Below, piece by piece: positions 18,908-28,099 of a stretch of DNA of 64,000 bases. The stretch is from contig NC_005071.1 of assembly GCF_000011485.1 (NCBI RefSeq), positions 1,305,347-1,369,346 on the forward strand. The letters run 5' to 3'. The notes under the pieces were generated by a model, which did no database searches, was not told the origin of the DNA, and worked only from the letters and a program-made list of their open reading frames with translations. Source of the DNA: Prochlorococcus marinus str. MIT 9313. GTDB lineage: Bacteria; Cyanobacteriota; Cyanobacteriia; PCC-6307; Cyanobiaceae. Numbering within the stretch: position 1 is the stretch's first letter; every line of letters begins with the position of its first letter. A program made the translations under genes and the position numbers.

Positions 18908-19045
18908 TCACACGTAAAGCGCATCAGCTCCATCCAATCCTGATTCAATCCCAGCAGATTCGAGTTCTGCCTCAGTCAGACCCCAAAGCAGAAACTCGTG
19001 TAAAAACTGTTGTCCCAGAAGGTGTCTGTCCTGCTCGCAAAGCAA
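18908..19045 (-). CDS. Possible 45-residue overlapping protein
   Basis: A frame different from that of the binding-protein gene runs across its last 74 bp and continues through the gap to a TGA nine bases before the FAD oxidoreductase start. It reads like protein (FLHEFLLWGLTEAELE, then SGLDGADALYV). The assumed start is TTG at 19045, and the frame is open farther upstream. It may be a small coupled gene or a chance frame. Confidence 0.25.
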   Translation of the reverse strand: MLCEQDRHLLGQQFLHEFLLWGLTEAELESAGIESGLDGADALYV

Positions 19046-20237
19046 AACTGCTAGCGGCGCCCTCCAAACGCACTTGTTTGCCTTCGAGCCGCAAGCGCAA
19101 AGCTTTGCAAAGAGGCTGGGGTTCACTTTCTGCATCAACCCATCCAAGAGGATCAGCGCTTCCCTCTGCAGAAGCTAGAGAAGCAGAAATCGTTGACAGC
19201 GCAATTATTCGAGCAGTATCAAAGCCAGCAGCGGCCAACAAATCGGGCGCCTGCCCCCAATGCTGCTCAAACGATTCAGAAAATTTCTGCCAACCAGGCC
19301 CCCGTGAGGATTGCTTCAACAAGAGCTGCTCCCAGGCTTCTGGACCGATATCACTCGCCAAATCCGATGATGCAAGCCATACCCAGGCTGGATGTTGTGG
19401 TCCCCGCCCAAGCGATCCATCCATCTGCGCCTTTTTCAAAGCCTGCGCAAGAGGACCTGATGGGCGAGACGCCAAGACAAGAGCATCAGGTCCTAGCCAG
19501 ACCAGGTCCTGCTGCAAACGCTTAAGTCGTTCGCCATCGTCAGGATTCACGCTCTGCACCAACTCGGGCTCGTAGCTCTCCACCCTCCCCCCAAGAATTT
19601 CAAAGGCTTCAATAAAAGATTTCGCTGCAGCAACACCAAGCTCAGATGGATCTCGCACCACCATGACGCGGCGCCAACCCTGCTCCATTACTCGCTGAGC
19701 CATGGCCTGATGATCATCGCGAACAGGTGCCACCAAGAACCACAGGCGTGAACGTGCATCCAGCTCACCAAGACTTCGTAACGAAGCGCCCCGCTGATAA
19801 GGCAACACCACACTGAGATTGCGCTTAGACGCCAGAGCAGAAAAAGCACGAAGATCCGCAGCAGGAGGCGCCACGACCAACTTCAACCGCGGGTTACCTG
19901 ATAAAGCCACAGCAGGATCATCATCCAGATTGAGAAGACGCAACTTCACAGACGCCAGCGAAAGACCGCAACCTCTTACCTTCTCCTCTCCCAACTGGAA
20001 GCCCTTGAGGAAGATCTCATTGGCACCTTCTACAGCAGAGCCCTTTGGCAACAGAACCACCACAGATGGAGACAGCAGCCCACTTGCCGAAACCGCCTGA
20101 CAGCCAAGGAGGCTGGCAAAAATCATCAACCAGCTCCGCCAGGGAGCCTTAAAGAACCTTTGCCTCCAAGACCCACTTGCAATGGAATCTGCAGCCAAAG
20201 ACGAACCACTTGAAGGGGCCGCTTGGGAGGGGGCCAT
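18972..20237 (-). CDS. Periplasmic binding protein, type 1 fold (LivK-like), orphan
   Basis: The 421-residue protein has a long N-terminus and then a hydrophobic segment (WLMIFASLLGCQAVSASG, residues 36-53), which is either a Sec signal or a lipoprotein signal with Cys at 46. The rest reads as a two-lobed receptor-type binding domain: VVVLLPKGSAVEGANEIFLKG near 58-78, a branched-chain amino acid receptor layout, and DLLAAAGFDTARIIAL near the end. No permease or ATPase gene is nearby, so it may act as a sensor or lipoprotein factor (compare LpoA) rather than in uptake. It is the third minus-strand gene after ilvB and the SNase-like gene. Confidence 0.72.
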   Translation of the reverse strand: MAPSQAAPSSGSSLAADSIASGSWRQRFFKAPWRSWLMIFASLLGCQAVSASGLLSPSVVVLLPKGSAVEGANEIFLKGFQLGEEKVRGCGLSLASVKLRLLNLDDDPAVALSGNPRLKLVVAPPAADLRAFSALASKRNLSVVLPYQRGASLRSLGELDARSRLWFLVAPVRDDHQAMAQRVMEQGWRRVMVVRDPSELGVAAAKSFIEAFEILGGRVESYEPELVQSVNPDDGERLKRLQQDLVWLGPDALVLASRPSGPLAQALKKAQMDGSLGRGPQHPAWVWLASSDLASDIGPEAWEQLLLKQSSRGPGWQKFSESFEQHWGQAPDLLAAAGFDTARIIALSTISASLASAEGSADPLGWVDAESEPQPLCKALRLRLEGKQVRLEGAASSFALRAGQTPSGTTVFTRVSALGSD

Positions 20238-20347
20238 GATCCTGAAGACCCAACGTCATCAGAGTAGGGCTGATGGATCAGACACCTCTGGCTTTATCAC
20301 AAGATCTTTCTAGAGAAACAATTTGATCTTGCAGAGCCACTCCTATC

Positions 20348-20710
20348 TCAAGCCTGAGGCGAATCGCACGTTAAACGACCTAAACCAGCAGCCGCTAGCC
20401 CTGCACTGAGATCTACATCGCTGCCGATGGAGGTCACCCGCGCCAAAAGCACACCTTCGCTAGAACCTTCTGGGCGCAGATTGACCCGCCGGCGCCTTGG
20501 TAGCTCTGACTTCAACCAAGCCATCGCTTCCGCCTCATCAGATTGATCCACCTGCAAACAAGCAAGACGAACGGTATAGGTTCGGTTGTGGTCACCAACC
20601 AGGAGCAACGAGGAGCTACTCACACGCAGCACTTCCGCCGCCATGACAGGCAATGGTGCGATGAACAAAACAAGCAGAATGCTTAGAAGAACAAACTGCA
20701 GTCGTTGCAT
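20348..20710 (-). CDS. Small secreted SNase-like protein
   Basis: The product is 120 residues, with a signal peptide ending at VMAAE near residue 26. The mature part resembles a short staphylococcal-nuclease OB fold (YTVRLACLQVDQSDEAEAM, then VNLRPEGSSEGVLLARV). The catalytic Arg/Glu set is not obvious, so nuclease activity is doubtful. The ATG at 20710 overlaps the ilvB stop as TGATG, pointing to translational coupling. Confidence 0.7.
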   Translation of the reverse strand: MQRLQFVLLSILLVLFIAPLPVMAAEVLRVSSSSLLLVGDHNRTYTVRLACLQVDQSDEAEAMAWLKSELPRRRRVNLRPEGSSEGVLLARVTSIGSDVDLSAGLAAAGLGRLTCDSPQA

Positions 20711-22491
20711 CACAAAGAAACCCCAGAAAGTTCAGGGTGGTTAGATAAACCCACCATTTGAGCGTTGCTCTTGCCAGGAGGAACCATCGGATAGCAATTT
20801 TCATCACGTCGCACATGCACGTCGATGAGCATCGGACCTGGAGTCGCAAGGGCCTGCTTCAAACTTGACCTGAGATCCTTTCGCTCAGTGATCAACACCC
20901 CGCCAACCCTAAAGGCCTTCGCCAATGCCACGAAATCAGGCATGCCCGGAAGCATGTCAGTGGCTGAATAACGATCTTCGTAGAAGCTTTGCTGCCACTG
21001 ACGAACCATCCCTTGCCAGTGGTTGTTCACAATCACAATCTTGGCTGGGATGTTGTACTCAATCAGTGTTCCCAACTCCTGAATATTCATCAGGATGCTG
21101 GAATCACCAGCGATACAAACAACCTGTTCATCTGGCAAAGCAACTTGAACACCAATAGCAGCTGGCATCCCGAAACCCATCGTTCCCAATCCCGCGCTAC
21201 TGATCCACTGACGAGGCCCATTCCGTAAATATTGAGCCGCCCACATCTGATGCTGGCCCACATCAGTTGTTATGTAGGCCTCAGGAGCCAAGTCCCTTAT
21301 CGCCAAGAGCACCTCCTGAGGATAAATTGGCCCCTCCTCAGGCGGAGTCATCAAGGGGTAAAGGTTCTTCCAACTCTCAATACGAGTTAGCCACGCTGAA
21401 GTCCTCAACTCAACAGACTTTTGCTTACTCAAGTCGAATAACTTCACCAAGCTGACACCAACATCACCCAATACCGCAACATCAGGACGTCGGTTCTTAG
21501 CTACTTCTGCTGGATCAATTTCAAAATGAATCACTCTTGCACGGGGCGCAAAAGTATCAAGCTTGCCTGTAACACGGTCATCGAAACGTGCACCAACAGC
21601 GATCAACAAATCACATTCAGTAACTGCAAAGTTGGCATAGGCAGTGCCATGCATTCCCAACATCCCCAAAGCCAAAGGATGTCGCTCATCAAACGCCCCC
21701 TTACCCATCAATGTGGTGGTGACAGGTATCTGGTGACGTTCTGCAAAACCCTTAAGACTCTCGTGAGCCCCGGCAGAAATAACTCCTCCGCCAACGTAAA
21801 GGAGAGGCCTCTGAGCATCATCAATTAAATCGAGAGCCGCCTCAATTGAGGAAAGTTCTGGAGCCGGGAATCGGTGAAATCCTGCAGGCACGACCGATCC
21901 AGGTTCAACTGGCTGATAGTCGAATTCCTCCTGGCCCACATCCTTAGGGATATCAATCAACACCGGACCAGGTCTCCCAGAAGCTGCAATAAAAAATGCT
22001 TGAGCAACAACCGAAGCCAAATCACCCGGATCGCGAACAACCCAGGAGTGTTTCACGATAGGCAGCGTGATCCCGAAAATATCAGTTTCCTGAAAAGCAT
22101 CTGTACCAATGCATGGTCGAGGGACCTGTCCTGTAATCACCACCATTGGAACAGAATCCATCTGAGCCGTGGCGATACCAGTAACGAGATTGGTTGCGCC
22201 TGGCCCAGAGGTTCCAAAGCAAACTCCAACACGACCTGTAGCCCTTGCATAGCCATCAGCCGCATGGGCGCCCCCCTGCTCATGGCGAACAAGGATGTGC
22301 TTCAACCATCCCTGCTGCTCAGCCTTATAAACGGCGTCGTAAATCGGAAGGATTGCACCACCTGGATAACCAAAGATGATCTCCACACCGTTGCGGCGAA
22401 GAGCATCCATCAGGGCATCGGCGCCCGTCATACGCTTTTGCACTTGTTGTGATGAACCACCGAGAGCCGTGGTTGAAGAAGTCAAAGTCAC
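20710..22491 (-). CDS. ilvB: Acetolactate synthase large subunit
   Basis: This thiamine-diphosphate enzyme makes acetolactate or acetohydroxybutyrate for valine, leucine and isoleucine. The 593-residue length is typical. The activating glutamate is in VRHEQGGAHAADGYARATG. The FAD region includes GARFDDRVTGKLD, and the ThDP-Mg motif is GDSSILMNIQELGTL with NNHWQGMVRQWQ. The start is taken as GTG at 22491; the conserved sequence begins at MTGADAL (residue 21). The small regulatory subunit is not in this window. Confidence 0.96.
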   Translation of the reverse strand: MTLTSSTTALGGSSQQVQKRMTGADALMDALRRNGVEIIFGYPGGAILPIYDAVYKAEQQGWLKHILVRHEQGGAHAADGYARATGRVGVCFGTSGPGATNLVTGIATAQMDSVPMVVITGQVPRPCIGTDAFQETDIFGITLPIVKHSWVVRDPGDLASVVAQAFFIAASGRPGPVLIDIPKDVGQEEFDYQPVEPGSVVPAGFHRFPAPELSSIEAALDLIDDAQRPLLYVGGGVISAGAHESLKGFAERHQIPVTTTLMGKGAFDERHPLALGMLGMHGTAYANFAVTECDLLIAVGARFDDRVTGKLDTFAPRARVIHFEIDPAEVAKNRRPDVAVLGDVGVSLVKLFDLSKQKSVELRTSAWLTRIESWKNLYPLMTPPEEGPIYPQEVLLAIRDLAPEAYITTDVGQHQMWAAQYLRNGPRQWISSAGLGTMGFGMPAAIGVQVALPDEQVVCIAGDSSILMNIQELGTLIEYNIPAKIVIVNNHWQGMVRQWQQSFYEDRYSATDMLPGMPDFVALAKAFRVGGVLITERKDLRSSLKQALATPGPMLIDVHVRRDENCYPMVPPGKSNAQMVGLSNHPELSGVSL

Positions 22492-22699
22492 GGCAGTGGC
22501 AAAGCATGATCTGCTCCTAAAGATTAAGGGCCTTCCGTACAGATTGCCTATTGGTTCTTCACCATCACCAGCAAAATCAATCCGTCAGTGAGCCTGCTGC
22601 CTGCGGGCGAATGCCCCAATACAAATGGACTCCGTTGAGAACAGTCATCCCACAGACGAACCAACCAGAAGAGTGAGACGACCCTTAACGAGCCAACAC

Positions 22700-23875
22700 T
22701 CAGAGCAGACCGATCGCGTGCAAAGGGCCATGGCCACTGATCAGCTCCAACAAAAAAGCCGCAAACCCAAGCATGGCTATGCGTCCATTCCATGCTTCAG
22801 AACTGGTATTCAAGCCCCATTGCCATCTCTCCTGGGGATAGAACTTCACTCGACCGGCCAGCTTGGCAGCCTCATCGAGATTGATCTCTGGCCCCTCAAG
22901 ACTGGATCCAACCAGATCGGCCAAACCCTCAATGAATGTGGGGTAAGTATCAAGAGCAGGCACCCGCCTGAAATGAACAATTCCTGCTTCGGTCGCCAGC
23001 TCGCGGTATTCGATATCAAGCTCGGCGAGAGTTTCGATGTGTTCGCTCACAAAGCTGATCGGCACAACCACTAAATCACGTGTACCAGCCTCACCAAGCT
23101 GCTCAATAACTTGATCGGTATAGGGCTGAATCCATTCCTCTGGACCCACTCGACTTTGATAGGCAAGGGAATGAGGATTGCCATAGCCAAGAAGGTTTTC
23201 CAGCTCAGCCATGATCAAAGTCGTACAAGCCTCGATCTCCTTCTGATATGGATCACCTGCTTGTTCGACATAGCTCTTGGGCACTCCATGAGCACTAAAA
23301 AACACTTGAGCTTCTTCAGGTACATCACTCAGCCGAACCTGCTCAGCGATCAACTCCGCCATGGCACGAACATATCCAGGGTGGTCGTACCAGCTGCGGA
23401 TACAACGTATTGGCAGCTTGCGGAAAGATTCATCCGTCTGTCGCAAGCGCTGCAACTCTCGAAAACTCGAGCCACTGGTACTAATCGAAAAATGAGGGTA
23501 GAGGGGAAGCACCACCACCTGATCAATCCCATCAGCTTTGATATCTGCGACAGCGGATTCTGTGAATGGATGCCAATAACGCATCGCCACATAGCTCGTG
23601 GCATCGATACCGCGTTGCCGAAGCAAGCTCTGCAACTCCCGAGCCTGTTGTTCAGTGATCCGCCGCAGAGGTGAACCGCCCCCGATTGAGCGGTAAGCCT
23701 GCTCGGATTTACTGCTGCGCAGCGTGCTGATCAACCAGGCCAAAGGCCTCTGAAGAGCGGGGTTAGGCAGCCGAATGATCTCCGGATCGGCAAAAATATT
23801 AAAGAGAAAAGGCCCTACATCCTGGATACGTTCAGGCCCCCCTAGGTTCATCAAGAGGACACCGACCCGGGCCAT
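22700..23875 (-). CDS. hemH: Ferrochelatase with C-terminal chlorophyll-binding tail
   Basis: It inserts Fe2+ into protoporphyrin IX to make heme. The catalytic part covers about 320 of 391 residues: [12 protein letters not shown] at the N-terminus, the active-site histidine in [13 protein letters not shown], and [16 protein letters not shown] near 270. After a proline-containing linker the last 35 residues hold a CAB/HLIP helix, [20 protein letters not shown], as in cyanobacterial and plastid ferrochelatases. There it mediates dimerisation, pigment binding and coordination with chlorophyll synthesis. It is convergent with nothing and divergent from the recombinase gene, 74 bp away. Confidence 0.96.
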
Positions 23876-23949
23876 AGAGAAGAGAGTTCTTTAGAGGGAC
23901 TTGAGGGTAGCTGCCATCAACGCCAAGGTGGCACCATCCCTACAAGGCC

Positions 23950-25113
23950 ATGGAGCTGAGCAACGAGCTAATCAACATCAACCGTGCCCTGGCTGACAGC
24001 GGCATCAACCTGAGAATTGAACAGCGAGGCCAGTGGCTCAATTTACGCGGCGCACTGCCCTGCCGGAATGGAACTGGATTGATCAAAACTCAACGAATCA
24101 GTTTGCAGCTTTTGGCAGAACAAAAAGGATTGAAAGAGGCTGAGCGAATTGTGCAACTTGTGCACTACCAACTGCAACGCAAACAATTCGACTGGTCCCA
24201 GTGGACGACCAAATCAACACGGAAACAACCTGAACAGATAGCGACAGGGCTTAGAGAAGCTTTGGTCAGCTTTGAAGAAGCATTCTTTACTGATCCATAT
24301 CGCCGACGGTCACCGGCCGGTAGCCGCAGCACATGGACGTCCGCTTACCTTCCTTACTTACGACGACTCAAAGCCCTAGCTGTTAACAAGCAGAGCTGTT
24401 TTGATTCAGACCTTTTAAAAGACACTCTGGCCAGTTATGCAGATGGCAGCAGAAGCCGACAGCAATGCGCCACGGCCCTAGCTGCATTGGCACGCCACCT
24501 GGAAATGACACTGCCGGAAGATTGGCGAGCAGAAGCGGATGGATATGGACTGCATCAGGCGCGCTTTCGTCAACTACCCAGCGACAAGCAGATCATCGAG
24601 GCGGTGGAGCGCATCCCCAACCCAGGATGGCGACTTGCCTATGGACTGATGGCCACTTACGGCCTGCGCAATCACGAGGTGTTCTTCTGCGACCTTGCTG
24701 CTTTAGCGAAGGGGGAAGATCAGGTGCTGCGGGTCCTACCAAACACAAAAACCGGCGAGCATCAGGTTTGGCCGTTTCATCCAGACTGGGTCGAGCATTT
24801 TGAACTTGAACAACTAGCAAACAATGCCCAGGCCCTGCCGCCGGTGAATGTCGATCTGCGTCACACCACACTCCAACAGGTGGGGAGAAGAGTGTCGGAA
24901 CAATTCCGACGCTATCAACTGCCCCTCACCCCCTACAACCTGCGGCATGCCTGGGCGGTACGCACAATCCACATCGGCCTTCCAGACACAGTTGCAGCAA
25001 GAATGATGGGCCATTCAGTGGCTATTCATACCCGCACCTATCACCACTGGATCACCCGACGTGACCAACAACAAGCGGTAGATGCAGCCCTAGCTCGACA
25101 GCTCAGCCCATGA
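23950..25113 (+). CDS. Orphan tyrosine recombinase-like protein
   Basis: The 387-residue protein has a C-terminal phage-integrase catalytic domain. The first arginine is in YGLRNHE near residue 239, the box II H-x-x-R in NLRHAWAVR near 330, MMGHSVAIHTRTY follows, and the nucleophile tyrosine lies near 363. The N-terminal half (INRALADSGINLRIEQRG) differs from Xer proteins. There is no excisionase, tRNA att site or phage gene around it, and it is coupled by ATGA to a methyltransferase gene, so it looks resident rather than part of a recent element. Its recombination target is unknown. Confidence 0.85.
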   Translation: MELSNELININRALADSGINLRIEQRGQWLNLRGALPCRNGTGLIKTQRISLQLLAEQKGLKEAERIVQLVHYQLQRKQFDWSQWTTKSTRKQPEQIATGLREALVSFEEAFFTDPYRRRSPAGSRSTWTSAYLPYLRRLKALAVNKQSCFDSDLLKDTLASYADGSRSRQQCATALAALARHLEMTLPEDWRAEADGYGLHQARFRQLPSDKQIIEAVERIPNPGWRLAYGLMATYGLRNHEVFFCDLAALAKGEDQVLRVLPNTKTGEHQVWPFHPDWVEHFELEQLANNAQALPPVNVDLRHTTLQQVGRRVSEQFRRYQLPLTPYNLRHAWAVRTIHIGLPDTVAARMMGHSVAIHTRTYHHWITRRDQQQAVDAALARQLSP

Positions 25114-25739
25114 CCTCACCACTAAGAACCTTTGCCTACGAGCATCGCTGGTTTTATGACCTAGTGACAACCATTTCGGCCCTCAGCGTAGGGGGTGTAA
25201 AGCGGTTGAGGTCCTTAGGGCTGACTGCTCTTCAAGACAAGATTTCTAAAGGAGCACCAGTTTTGGATCTTTGCTGTGGGTCTGGCGAAACAGCAGCACC
25301 ATGGATCGAGGCTGGTTTCGCTGTAACAGGTTTAGATCTTTCACCAAAGGCACTGGCACTAGCAGCTGAACGAACCCCCCAACTGCAATGCATCGAGGGA
25401 ATGGCAGAAAAACCACCGCTGAACACCAGCCAATTTGCGGCCATCCAAATCAGCCTGGCCTTGCACGAATTCAGCTCAGAAGAACGACAACAAGTGCTCA
25501 AAGCCTGCATGCGCCTTTTGCAACCGGGGGGTTGGCTAGTGCTGATAGACCTCCATCCAGCAGGCCCCTGCCTCAAACTGCCCCAACAGTTGTTTTGTGC
25601 CCTGTTCGAAACTGAAACCGCTCTCACAATGCTGCAAGCAGACTTGCCCAAGCAACTTCGGGAGATGGGTTACAGCACTATTGAGCAAGAACTATTAGCA
25701 GGCCGAGCACTACAACGAATCACAGCCCGCCTTCCATAA
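25110..25739 (+). CDS. Class I SAM-dependent methyltransferase
   Basis: The 209-residue protein has motif I VLDLCCGSGETA near residues 51-62, motif II LDLSPKALALA near 75-85 and a post-motif GGWLVLIDLHPAG near 140. It resembles the UbiE/Methyltransf_11 type; the substrate is not predictable. The start overlaps the recombinase stop by ATGA, so the two are probably made from one mRNA. Confidence 0.88.
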   Translation: MTSPLRTFAYEHRWFYDLVTTISALSVGGVKRLRSLGLTALQDKISKGAPVLDLCCGSGETAAPWIEAGFAVTGLDLSPKALALAAERTPQLQCIEGMAEKPPLNTSQFAAIQISLALHEFSSEERQQVLKACMRLLQPGGWLVLIDLHPAGPCLKLPQQLFCALFETETALTMLQADLPKQLREMGYSTIEQELLAGRALQRITARLP

Positions 25740-25782
25740 GCAACCCAACTCAAAGCATGCTCAAGACCTTGCCAACACTTTG

Positions 25783-26475
25783 ATGACCAACCCGCCAGCT
25801 CCGCATTCGCCCTCTTCAACCGAACTCGATCACAGCGCAGAAGTTCTCGGCATAGGCGGGCATTTAGCCCCCGAAACCGACCAACAGAGCTACCGCAAAC
25901 GCATGCAGCGCCGACAAGACATTCAGCGCCAACGTGTAGGAGAACGAGACAAAGAGAAAGGCCTCATCCTTGTGTTCACAGGACATGGCAAAGGTAAAAC
26001 CACAGCAGCGCTAGGGCTAGCCTTACGCACCCTTGGCCATGGCGAGCATGTTGCAGTCGTGCAATTCATTAAAGGGAGTTGGCAGCCAGGCGAAGCAAAA
26101 GCGTTAAAAGTTTTTGGTGACGCATTGAGCTGGCATGCGTTTGGAGAGGGCTTCACCTGGACAACCCAAGACCGGGAAAGAGATCAGCAATTGGTATCAA
26201 AAGCCTGGCAACAGGCTCTGATTTACCTCCACAGCAACACCCACAAACTTGTAGTGCTTGATGAGGTCAATGTGGCGATGAAACTGGGATATCTCAAGGT
26301 AGAAGAAGTACTAGGGGGGATCACGGAAAGGCCACCCCTAACCCACGTAGCACTCACTGGCCGAGGCGCACCAAAGGAGCTCATTGAACGTGCAGATCTG
26401 GTCACAGAAATGACCTTGGTGCACCACCCCTTCAAGGAGCAAGGCGTCAAAGCACAAGCAGGCATTGAGTTTTGA
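25783..26475 (+). CDS. cobO: Cob(I)yrinic acid a,c-diamide adenosyltransferase
   Basis: It transfers adenosyl from ATP to the corrin cobalt in cobalamin synthesis (CobO/BtuR/CobA family). The 230-residue protein has the P-loop GHGKGKTTAALG near residues 69-80, VVQFIKGSW and the LVVLDEVNVAMKLGYL strand near 160. The N-terminal 50 residues are a polar extension. ATG at 25783 is chosen; a TTG precedes it. Marine picocyanobacteria make pseudocobalamin, so the product probably serves that pathway. Confidence 0.94.
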   Translation: MTNPPAPHSPSSTELDHSAEVLGIGGHLAPETDQQSYRKRMQRRQDIQRQRVGERDKEKGLILVFTGHGKGKTTAALGLALRTLGHGEHVAVVQFIKGSWQPGEAKALKVFGDALSWHAFGEGFTWTTQDRERDQQLVSKAWQQALIYLHSNTHKLVVLDEVNVAMKLGYLKVEEVLGGITERPPLTHVALTGRGAPKELIERADLVTEMTLVHHPFKEQGVKAQAGIEF

Positions 26476-26786
26476 AGCAATCAATCATCTCACCTCTAAA
26501 TGCACATCCAATAGCTGATCTGTAGCAACAAAAACCGACAGACCGTTCACCAGCAAAGCTCTATGCACAATGAGCTCGCTCCAACAAGAAGGATCCTGTC
26601 TGATGCCTTCAAGCGCTCAACAGCTCAGACGGGCCATCACATCGCTGCGACAAAGCACGTTCTCTCGCATCGATCAGGAATGATGACTTCATCCAAGCGA
26701 ATCTGAGAATCGACAACCCTTCAGACCATCCAGCTCAAGGACGATTCGGAGAAGGCTTGCTACTCTCTTCGGGATCTGGACGATGA
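26476..26786. other. 311-bp gap between cobO and pyrH
   Basis: This probably contains the pyrH promoter region. One ATG frame of 37 codons (26570-26683, MSSLQQEGSC at the start, basic C-terminus) is present but lacks a ribosome-binding site, and I do not call it a gene. I see no clear terminator. Confidence 0.4.
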
Positions 26787-27500
26787 ATGGCTTACGCGCG
26801 AGTCCTTCTAAAACTCAGCGGCGAAGCGCTGATGGGTGATCAGAGTTATGGCATCGATCCAGCAATTGTTCAATCCATCGCAGAGGATGTAGCCAAAGTG
26901 GTGGCCAAGGGCACCCAATTGGCGATCGTGGTGGGCGGTGGCAACATTTTTCGAGGCCTAAAGGGTTCTGCCGCGGGCATGGATCGGGCCACGGCCGACT
27001 ACGTCGGCATGTTGGCCACAGTGATGAATGCCATCACATTGCAGGACGGCTTAGAGCGAGCGGGGGTACCAACCCGAGTACAAACTGCAATCGAAATGCA
27101 AGAGGTGGCGGAGCCTTACATCCGTCGGCGAGCCATTCGTCATCTAGAGAAAGGCCGAGTGGTTGTGTTTGGTGGAGGCTGCGGTAATCCATTCTTCACA
27201 ACTGACACCACGGCCTCACTTCGGGCTGCGGAAATCAACGCTGATGTGGTGTTCAAAGCCACGAAGGTGGATGGGGTTTATGACCGTGATCCCAAACGCT
27301 TCCCTGATGCAACACGCTATGACTCACTCACCTTCCAGCAAGTACTAAGCGGCGAGCTGGCGGTGATGGACAGCACTGCCATTGCCCTATGCAAAGACAA
27401 CAATATCCCGATCGTTGTATTTGACCTCTTTGAACCTGGCAACATCGGCAAAGCAGTGGCTGGCGAAGCAATCGGCTCCCGTATCAGCAATGCAACCTAA
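26787..27500 (+). CDS. pyrH: UMP kinase
   Basis: It phosphorylates UMP to UDP with ATP. The hexameric bacterial enzyme belongs to the amino acid kinase fold and has 237 residues. Motifs are [12 protein letters not shown] at the N-terminus, [11 protein letters not shown] near residue 50, [18 protein letters not shown] near 68 and [14 protein letters not shown] near 134. It is followed after 50 bp by frr, the usual bacterial pair. Confidence 0.97.
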   Translation: MAYARVLLKLSGEALMGDQSYGIDPAIVQSIAEDVAKVVAKGTQLAIVVGGGNIFRGLKGSAAGMDRATADYVGMLATVMNAITLQDGLERAGVPTRVQTAIEMQEVAEPYIRRRAIRHLEKGRVVVFGGGCGNPFFTTDTTASLRAAEINADVVFKATKVDGVYDRDPKRFPDATRYDSLTFQQVLSGELAVMDSTAIALCKDNNIPIVVFDLFEPGNIGKAVAGEAIGSRISNAT

Positions 27501-27550
27501 ACAGGCCATCCCAACTCATCCCTTCACCCAGCCTTCGCCTCTCTGAAGCC

Positions 27551-28099
27551 ATGTCGAACCAGGAACTCAAAGACAACATGCACAAATCAGTGGAGGCCAC
27601 ACAGCGCAACTTCGCCACCATCCGTACTGGACGCGCCAACCCGTCACTACTTGATCGAATCAACGTTGAGTATTACGGCACAGAAACGCCCCTGAAATCT
27701 CTAGCAACAATATCCACCCCTGATTCACAGACGATTGCCATACAGCCCTTTGATAATGGATCAATGGGCCTGATTGAAAAAGCCATTGCCACTAGTGATT
27801 TGGGCTTGACACCCAACAATGACGGCAAGATCATTCGCATCAATGTGCCGCCGCTAACTGAAGAGCGCCGCAAAGAGTTCTGCAAACTGGCAGCAAGATA
27901 TGCAGAAGAAGGCAAAGTAGCCCTGCGCAACATCCGTCGCGATGCAATTGATAAAGTGAAAAAGCTAGAAAAAGATGCTGAGCTCTCTAAAGATCAGAGC
28001 CATGATGAACAGGATGGGATACAAAAACTCACCGACACATTCATCACTGAAATTGAAAAATACCTCGCCGAAAAAGAAGCCGACATTCTCAAGGTTTGA
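27551..28099 (+). CDS. frr: Ribosome recycling factor
   Basis: With EF-G it splits post-termination ribosomes. The 182-residue length is close to the family norm of 185. The signature [19 protein letters not shown] is near residues 26-44, followed by [16 protein letters not shown] and RRKEFCKLA with the arginine-rich face of the three-helix bundle. The stop codon overlaps the TTG start of the next gene. Confidence 0.97.
   Translation: MSNQELKDNMHKSVEATQRNFATIRTGRANPSLLDRINVEYYGTETPLKSLATISTPDSQTIAIQPFDNGSMGLIEKAIATSDLGLTPNNDGKIIRINVPPLTEERRKEFCKLAARYAEEGKVALRNIRRDAIDKVKKLEKDAELSKDQSHDEQDGIQKLTDTFITEIEKYLAEKEADILKV

Noticed and set aside
21874..22452. 192-codon plus-strand frame inside ilvB
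   Set aside because: It is antisense to a conserved enzyme and its composition is rich in Cys, His, Ser and Arg.
23950..25113. Reading the tyrosine recombinase as the integrase of the 3.4-5.6 kb insert or of a prophage
   Set aside because: It lies 18 kb from the insert, and no phage genes, tRNA or attachment repeats surround it.
26570..26683. 37-codon ATG frame in the cobO-pyrH gap
   Set aside because: It has no ribosome-binding site and no structural feature, so it is likely chance in a promoter region.
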